Assembly: GCA_030833265.1 (NCBI GenBank)
Contig: JAURHO010000054.1
Coordinates: 1-10,300, forward strand
DNA from: Crocinitomicaceae bacterium
Lineage (GTDB): Bacteria; Bacteroidota; Bacteroidia; Flavobacteriales_D; Crocinitomicaceae
Length of the DNA stretch: 10,300 bases
Direction of reading: 5' to 3'
Position numbers and translations under genes: made by a program. This document shows, piece by piece, positions 6,418 to 10,300 of this stretch (within the stretch, counting starts at the first letter, position 1; every line of letters begins with the position of its first letter). The notes below the pieces were generated by a model. It was not told the DNA's origin. It did no database searches and worked only from the letters and a program-made list of their open reading frames with translations.

Positions 6418-6440
6418 CGAATGTTCATTCAAGTAAACAG

Positions 6441-7025
6441 ATGCCCAATATTGAAAATCAAGCACTTAACAAATTATACTACAGCATCGGCGAGGTCGCT
6501 GAGCTCTTACATGTAAATGCTTCATTGCTAAGATTTTGGGAGAAAGAATTTAACCTAGCGGTTTCAAAAAAGAACAAAAAGGGCAATCGCCTTTATACAG
6601 TCAAGGAAATTGAAAAAATTCAGCGCATTTATCAATTTGTAAAAGTTGAGGGCTACACACTTGAAGGCGCCAAAAAAGCGTTAAAATCGAAGGTAAATCA
6701 TAGTGCTCAAGTAATTGAAGCAAATAAATTCATCAAAGAAAATCAAAGCAAGCCAAACGCAACCCAAAGCAATATCAATGCGCAAGAGCTGATTTCCAAA
6801 TTGGTGCACATCAAGAACAGATTGCTTGTGCTTTCTTTTGACAACGAAAGTCAAACTGAAATTAAAAGTTCGACCCAAGAAGCCCAAGTTTTTCAAGAGA
6901 TTAAAAATGATCCTGTTTCAACTTCCGAAGCACCTGCCGCACCAAAAACTGTTGCACCAAAACCAAAAGCTGCCCCTCGCCCTAAACCAGCAAGCAACGA
7001 AGGCCCTACACTTTTTGATTTTTAG
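6441..7025 (+). CDS. MerR-family transcriptional regulator with basic Pro/Ala-rich tail
   Basis: This is a 194-residue protein. Residues 11-83 are a MerR-type winged helix-turn-helix: YSIGEVAELLHVNASLLRFWEKEF is followed by the NRLYTVKEIEKIQRI wing and third helix. The RFWEKEF variant replaces the LRYYE of classic metal-sensing MerR proteins. There is no Cys-rich metal loop and no long dimerisation helix ending in an effector pocket, so the usual signals (metals, redox, drugs) are not supported. Residues 100-145 look helical; residues 155-187 are a low-complexity linker of Pro, Ala and Lys ending in GPTLFDF. Such proteins are widespread in Bacteroidota, usually without known targets. It diverges from the NlpC/P60 gene and may regulate itself or that gene. 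I chose ATG 6441, which puts the domain near the N-terminus as usual. Confidence 0.9.
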   Translation: MPNIENQALNKLYYSIGEVAELLHVNASLLRFWEKEFNLAVSKKNKKGNRLYTVKEIEKIQRIYQFVKVEGYTLEGAKKALKSKVNHSAQVIEANKFIKENQSKPNATQSNINAQELISKLVHIKNRLLVLSFDNESQTEIKSSTQEAQVFQEIKNDPVSTSEAPAAPKTVAPKPKAAPRPKPASNEGPTLFDF

Positions 7026-7056
7026 TAATCAGATTTTTTTTCAGGAGAATCAAAAA
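7012..7056. terminator. Possible bidirectional terminator between convergent genes
   Basis: TTTTTGATT at 7012-7020 and AATCAAAAA at 7048-7056 are perfect 9-base inverted arms with a 27-base loop. The loop contains a run of eight T at 7034-7041 preceded by a small AATC-A-GATT hairpin. The first arm overlaps the last MerR codons. It lies in the 62-base gap between the convergent MerR and receptor genes, where a shared terminator is expected. The stem is AT-rich and weak, so the call is tentative. Confidence 0.3.
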
Positions 7057-7087
7057 TGGGTAGCGCAAGGCACTCCAAATAACTAGC

Positions 7088-7819
7088 CTAATTGAATAGT
7101 TTTTCAAAATAAGGGCGCACCATAGTCATCCGAGATCCATACCACGAGCACATTTCGCCATCGATCAGCATGATTTTAGATTTCGGAAAGCGCTGTTGAA
7201 AAAACGCAAGATGATCATGCTTAAATGGAAAAGGTTCTGAGCTTAAGAAGATGAATGATGGCGCTTCTTGGTCGGTTTTCATTGCTGTTTGCCACTCCTC
7301 AAGACTCGGATAGCGTGGCAATTCACAAGCATTTATAAATCCAGCTTTTTCGAGCAATGCATTGATATATGTTTTTTGACCAACAATATACGCCGGATCT
7401 TGCCAGATAAAATACAAAAAAGACTGGCCCTTTCCAACAGAAGAAAGCGCCATGAAATCCTGTTCTATTTCAGCGATGAGTTGCTTGGCTTGCTGTTCTT
7501 TATTTACCGCCTTTCCGATCGTGCTTAAGGCCAGTAAAGCGCCTTCAATATCTACAATGTCTGTAAGTAATACTTTAAATTCTTGCTGTAATTGCTCAAT
7601 ATCCTCTTTTGTATTTTCCTCTTTGTTGGCAATAATGAGATCTGGCTGAAGTTGCTTTATCGAGTTGAAATTCAATTGCTTGGTGCCTCCTACTCTGGTT
7701 TTGGTTTCAAACCACTCTTTAGGATGCACGCAGAATTTGGTAATCCCGACTACCTCATGAGTCAGACCTAGCGCCCAGAGGTATTCAGTTAAAGAAGGAA
7801 CCAACGAGACAATACGCAT
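7088..7819 (-). CDS. Cytoplasmic helical-backbone metal/corrinoid receptor (BtuF/TroA-like)
   Basis: This 243-residue protein has the two-lobed periplasmic-binding-protein fold joined by a long helix, as in BtuF and siderophore receptors. It opens directly with the first strand RIVSLVPSLTEYLWALGL. Further hallmarks are GITKFCVHP (24-33 or so), VGGTK (43-47), PDLIIANKEEN and a C-terminal CSWYGSRM block. There is no signal peptide or lipobox, and no upstream room for one, since the gene starts 12 bases after the cystathionine beta-synthase stop. It should therefore stay in the cytoplasm, unlike transporter-linked relatives, and no permease or ATPase gene is nearby. The ligand may be cobalamin, a metal chelate or another cofactor; this is not readable from sequence. 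It is probably cotranscribed with the upstream synthase gene, which handles homocysteine, a compound also used by cobalamin-dependent methionine synthase. Confidence 0.82.
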   Translation of the reverse strand: MRIVSLVPSLTEYLWALGLTHEVVGITKFCVHPKEWFETKTRVGGTKQLNFNSIKQLQPDLIIANKEENTKEDIEQLQQEFKVLLTDIVDIEGALLALSTIGKAVNKEQQAKQLIAEIEQDFMALSSVGKGQSFLYFIWQDPAYIVGQKTYINALLEKAGFINACELPRYPSLEEWQTAMKTDQEAPSFIFLSSEPFPFKHDHLAFFQQRFPKSKIMLIDGEMCSWYGSRMTMVRPYFEKLFN

Positions 7820-7831
7820 ATGACTTGAAAA

Positions 7832-9193
7832 CTATGATTTGGCAGCAATCACATCGTAACGAGATACAATATGATGCTTTCCATCTGGCAATTCTACGAG
7901 TACAGCCGGCGTATTTTTATTGATGAGCTTACAGACGTCTTCAAGTGCTGTGTTGGCTTTAACGATAGGGAAAGCAGGCAACATAATTGAAGAAATTGGC
8001 GCATCGCGCAGCGCAGGATTGTCTACCAATAATTGGTATACATGGCTGTCGTCAATTGAGCCTACAAAACCACCGTCTTTGAGCACCGGAATCTGAGAAA
8101 TTCCAAAATTGCGCATTTTAGAAATCGCATGAGACACCAACTCTTCGGCATAAACTGAAACCAAAGGTTTGTCGGCATGTTTGGCAACTAAATCGGCGGC
8201 CGTGAGTACTTCTTCTTCTAAAAAACCGCGTTCGCGCATCCATTCGTCATTGAATATTTTTCCGACATAACGACTGCCATGATCGTGAAATAAAACAACC
8301 ACAAAATCATCTTTGGTAAGGTGAGCCTTCATTTGCAAGACTCCTTTGATGGCAGAACCTGCCGAGTTTCCGACAAAAATCCCTTCTTCACGGGCCAATC
8401 TTCGGGTGTAAACCGCTGCATCTTTGTCAGTGACCTTTTCGAAATGATCGATTAAAGAGAAATCGACATTGGCTGGTAAAATATCCTCCCCGATTCCTTC
8501 AGTGATGTACGGATAGATTTCATTTTCGTCGAAGATGCCTGTTTCTAAATATTTTTTGAAGACAGATCCATAAGTATCAATGCCCCAAATTTTAATGTTT
8601 GGGTTCTTTTCTTTGAGGTATTTTGCTACACCTGAAATGGTGCCACCCGTACCAACACCAACCACAAAATGCGTGATTTTTCCGTCGGTTTGTTCCCAAA
8701 TTTCAGGTCCAGTTTGCTCGTAATGCGCCTGTCTATTTGACAAATTGTCATATTGGTTGACATACCAAGAATTCGGAATTTCAGTAGCTAGTCTTCTAGA
8801 TACAGAATAATAAGATCTCGGATCTGTAGGCTCTACGGCCGTAGGACACACCACTACTTCTGCGCCAACAGCTCTTAGAATGTCCATTTTTTCTTTGGAC
8901 TGCTTGTCGTTGAGTACGCAGATGAGTTTGTATCCTTTAATGATACAAGCCAAGGCCAAGCCCATACCCGTATTCCCAGAGGTACCTTCTATTACTGTTC
9001 CTCCCGGCTTTAAAATCCCAGCTTTCTCGGCATCTTCGATCATTTTAACTGCCATCCGATCCTTTACAGAATTCCCTGGATTCGTTGTTTCAACCTTAGC
9101 TAACACAAGGGCCGGAATATCTTTTGTGATTTTATTGATGCGGACAATTGGCGTATTGCCAATGGTTTCGAGGATATTGTTATAAATTTTCAT
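7832..9193 (-). CDS. Cystathionine beta-synthase with C-terminal CBS-domain pair
   Basis: This PLP enzyme condenses serine and homocysteine to cystathionine, the first step of reverse transsulfuration toward cysteine. It has 453 residues from ATG 9193. The fold-type II core (about 1-320) has the PLP lysine K44 in NPGNSVKDRMA, the substrate loop EGTSGNTGMG and the phosphate loop GVGTGGTISG. A tandem CBS-domain module fills about 335-453 (LVSVYAEELVSHAISKMRNFGISQIPVL, then the second repeat), the regulatory region that senses adenosyl ligands in some homologues. No heme-binding N-terminal extension is present. An in-frame ATG at 9220 would add nine residues, but a perfect -7 box (9208-9215) lies inside that extension and the core family start aligns at MKIYNNILETIGNTP, so I prefer 9193. 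Cysteine synthase is the main alternative; the CBS pair and overall length favour cystathionine beta-synthase. Confidence 0.92.
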   Translation of the reverse strand: MKIYNNILETIGNTPIVRINKITKDIPALVLAKVETTNPGNSVKDRMAVKMIEDAEKAGILKPGGTVIEGTSGNTGMGLALACIIKGYKLICVLNDKQSKEKMDILRAVGAEVVVCPTAVEPTDPRSYYSVSRRLATEIPNSWYVNQYDNLSNRQAHYEQTGPEIWEQTDGKITHFVVGVGTGGTISGVAKYLKEKNPNIKIWGIDTYGSVFKKYLETGIFDENEIYPYITEGIGEDILPANVDFSLIDHFEKVTDKDAAVYTRRLAREEGIFVGNSAGSAIKGVLQMKAHLTKDDFVVVLFHDHGSRYVGKIFNDEWMRERGFLEEEVLTAADLVAKHADKPLVSVYAEELVSHAISKMRNFGISQIPVLKDGGFVGSIDDSHVYQLLVDNPALRDAPISSIMLPAFPIVKANTALEDVCKLINKNTPAVLVELPDGKHHIVSRYDVIAAKS

Positions 9194-9198
9194 ATTGG

Positions 9199-9214
9199 AA
9201 CTTTGAACAAAGTT
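9199..9214. repeat. Perfect inverted repeat AACTTTG-AA-CAAAGTT on the synthase promoter
   Basis: This 7-2-7 perfect inverted repeat overlaps the -7 box of the cystathionine beta-synthase gene and covers its predicted transcription start, 5 bases upstream of ATG 9193. On the minus strand it could also form a small hairpin just before or within the mRNA 5' end. It is a candidate operator for the synthase-receptor operon. There is no regulator gene adjacent to name as the binder. Confidence 0.4.
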
Positions 9215-9215
9215 A
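9208..9215 (-). promoter_or_regulatory. -7 box (TAACTTTG) deciding the cystathionine beta-synthase start
   Basis: On the minus strand TAACTTTG is a full match to TAnnTTTG, identical to the box before the ABC-F gene, and lies 14 bases before ATG 9193. It falls within the codons that would follow ATG 9220, so a transcript from it begins downstream of that ATG and can only use 9193. Confidence 0.6.
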
Positions 9216-9234
9216 GTCATCTAGTTGAATTCAC

Positions 9235-9242
9235 TAATTTTA
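9235..9242 (+). promoter_or_regulatory. Possible -7 box (TAATTTTA) of the hexosaminidase gene
   Basis: TAATTTTA, one mismatch from TAnnTTTG in the last base, is followed by AAGC and ATG 9247. The four-base spacing equals that at 234, 2188 and 4013. It stands back to back with the synthase -7 box, with 19 bases between them, so the two promoters share their upstream DNA. Confidence 0.45.
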
Positions 9243-9246
9243 AAGC

Positions 9247-10300
9247 ATGTTAAAATATCAGCATTTCCTTTTTTCGATGCTTCTTGCTTGCCTCGTCAGC
9301 GCTCAAACAAGCACACCATTGAGTCCAATTCTTCCCACTCCTGCAGTTTATCAGCGTGTAAATGGGCAATTTGTTTGCAGTGGATCCCTGCTAGTCGATC
9401 CTTCTCAAATCAATCCGCAATTATTGCAATCCTTCAAAGATCTTGCTGCTTGGAGTTGCGGTTTAAGCATCGCGCCTCATGTTCAAAATCCAATGCTGAC
9501 ATTTAAAAAATTGACCAACGTCAAGCAAGATTCTTACAGCATTAATATCTCGGATCGGATTGTCATTTCCTACTCGTCAGATGCCTCTTGTTTTTACGCC
9601 ATGACCTCTTTGCTTCAACTCTGCAAGAAAACTGATCAGCAGTTTGTTTTTCAGCAGTGCTTTGTAAAAGATTACCCACAATTCCAATGGCGCGGCCTAC
9701 ACTTGGATGTTTCTAGACATTTCTTTACCGTGGCGGAAGTCAAGCGTTTTATTGATTTAATGGCTTATTACAAATTCAACACCCTTCATTGGCACCTCAC
9801 CGATGACCAAGGTTGGCGCATTGAGATCAAAAAATACCCTTTATTGACAGAGGTCGGTGCATTTCGAGATTCTACCGTGAATCAGCACTATACTACAATG
9901 CCTCGTACTTATGACAAAACTAGATACGGCGGCTTCTATACGCAAGAAGAAGTCAAAGATGTAGTCGCTTATGCCCAAGCAAAGTTTATTGAAATTATAC
10001 CCGAAATTGAAATGCCCGGGCATGCGCGCGCGGCCTTAGCTGCTTATCCGCAGTATTCTTGTACCGGAGAAAAACACGGTGTAGAAGGGCTTTGGGGCAT
10101 TTTCGATGATATTTTTTGCGCCAAAGAAGAAAGCATCTTGTTTTTGCAAGATTTATTGACAGAAATCATTCCGTTGTTTCCGTCGAGCTATGTGCATGTT
10201 GGCGGAGATGAAGCGCCCAAAACGCGCTGGAAAAGTTGCCCCAATTGCCAGGCGATTATCAAAGAAAAAGGACTTCATGATGAGCACGAACTGCAAAGTT
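9247..10300 (+). CDS. Secreted GH20 beta-N-acetylhexosaminidase, 3' end outside window
   Basis: The frame is open from ATG 9247 to the window edge, giving 351 codons. The signal peptide ends LVSA|Q at residue 19. An LLAC at 12-15 could instead be read as a lipobox, but its position inside the hydrophobic core favours plain secretion. Residues 22-140 form the GH20b-like N-terminal domain. The catalytic TIM barrel starts at about 145 with FQWRGLHLDVSRHF, then NTLHWHLTDDQGWRIEIKKYP and EIIPEIEMPGHARAAL. The catalytic Asp-Glu pair is D321-E322 in HVGGDEAP, needed for the substrate-assisted mechanism. The family removes terminal GlcNAc or GalNAc from chitin oligomers, glycans or wall sugars. Complete relatives run to roughly 550-750 residues, so about half is missing here. 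It diverges from the cystathionine beta-synthase gene. Confidence 0.93.
   Translation, partial: MLKYQHFLFSMLLACLVSAQTSTPLSPILPTPAVYQRVNGQFVCSGSLLVDPSQINPQLLQSFKDLAAWSCGLSIAPHVQNPMLTFKKLTNVKQDSYSINISDRIVISYSSDASCFYAMTSLLQLCKKTDQQFVFQQCFVKDYPQFQWRGLHLDVSRHFFTVAEVKRFIDLMAYYKFNTLHWHLTDDQGWRIEIKKYPLLTEVGAFRDSTVNQHYTTMPRTYDKTRYGGFYTQEEVKDVVAYAQAKFIEIIPEIEMPGHARAALAAYPQYSCTGEKHGVEGLWGIFDDIFCAKEESILFLQDLLTEIIPLFPSSYVHVGGDEAPKTRWKSCPNCQAIIKEKGLHDEHELQS

Noticed and set aside
6826..7086. An 86-codon plus-strand open frame extending past the MerR stop
   Set aside because: It is a frame-shifted reading of the Lys/Pro-rich MerR tail, with low-complexity composition, and continues into the intergenic gap only by chance.
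8880..9185. A 101-codon plus-strand open frame
   Set aside because: It lies wholly antisense inside cystathionine beta-synthase, whose catalytic motifs are intact; it has no promoter box and its sequence is unlike a folded protein.
9225..9506. A 93-codon plus-strand frame at the hexosaminidase start
   Set aside because: It overlaps the GH20 gene in another frame; the GH20 frame has a signal peptide, family domains and stays open to the window edge.
1..10300. Defence system, mobile element, CRISPR array, tRNA or rRNA
   Set aside because: I looked for transposase, integrase, nuclease or reverse transcriptase motifs, terminal repeats, regularly spaced repeats and cloverleaf or rRNA-like stretches, and found none.

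Overview
The window reads as ordinary chromosomal DNA of a Bacteroidota bacterium, probably a flavobacterium-like lineage. The signs are: no purine-rich ribosome binding sites before the genes; promoter boxes of the Bacteroidota type (TAnnTTTG) close to most starts; a MsrB-MsrA fusion made as a lipoprotein; a RFWEKEF-type MerR regulator with a basic, proline-rich tail; and a Rieske-like small lipoprotein of a kind I associate with this phylum. The DNA is moderately AT-rich and densely coding. I see no rRNA, tRNA, CRISPR array, insertion sequence, phage gene or defence gene.

Layout. At the left edge, a small protein on the minus strand (1-126) runs out of the window. After a 119-base gap comes a plus-strand run: an ABC-F ATPase of the YheS/YdiF type (246-2180), a small degenerate Rieske-like lipoprotein (2200-2625) and an adrenodoxin-type 2Fe-2S ferredoxin (2627-2950). 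The ferredoxin meets a minus-strand msrB-msrA lipoprotein gene (2947-3972) tail to tail, with overlapping stop codons. An MFS exporter (4025-5239) diverges from msrBA and overlaps by 62 bp, antisense, with a minus-strand YhhQ-type queuosine-precursor transporter (5178-5879). Upstream of that transporter is a secreted NlpC/P60 peptidase (5897-6382), which diverges from a MerR-family regulator (6441-7025). A minus-strand pair follows: cystathionine beta-synthase (7832-9193) and then a cytoplasmic BtuF/TroA-like metal or corrinoid receptor (7088-7819). The right edge holds the first 351 codons of a secreted GH20 beta-hexosaminidase (9247 onward), which diverges from the synthase gene.

How the genes relate. 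There is a loose redox and sulfur theme (ferredoxin, methionine sulfoxide repair, transsulfuration, a possible corrinoid receptor) and a cell-envelope theme (NlpC/P60, hexosaminidase, exporters). The order does not make one pathway, and I do not see a convincing new multi-gene system. The most informative signal is regulatory. Four plus-strand starts share one geometry: a TAnnTTTG-like box, exactly four bases, then ATG or GTG. This predicts leaderless mRNAs. The same box corrects the starts of the YhhQ gene and of cystathionine beta-synthase. Two perfect inverted repeats lie on promoter boxes at 6401-6417 and 9199-9214.
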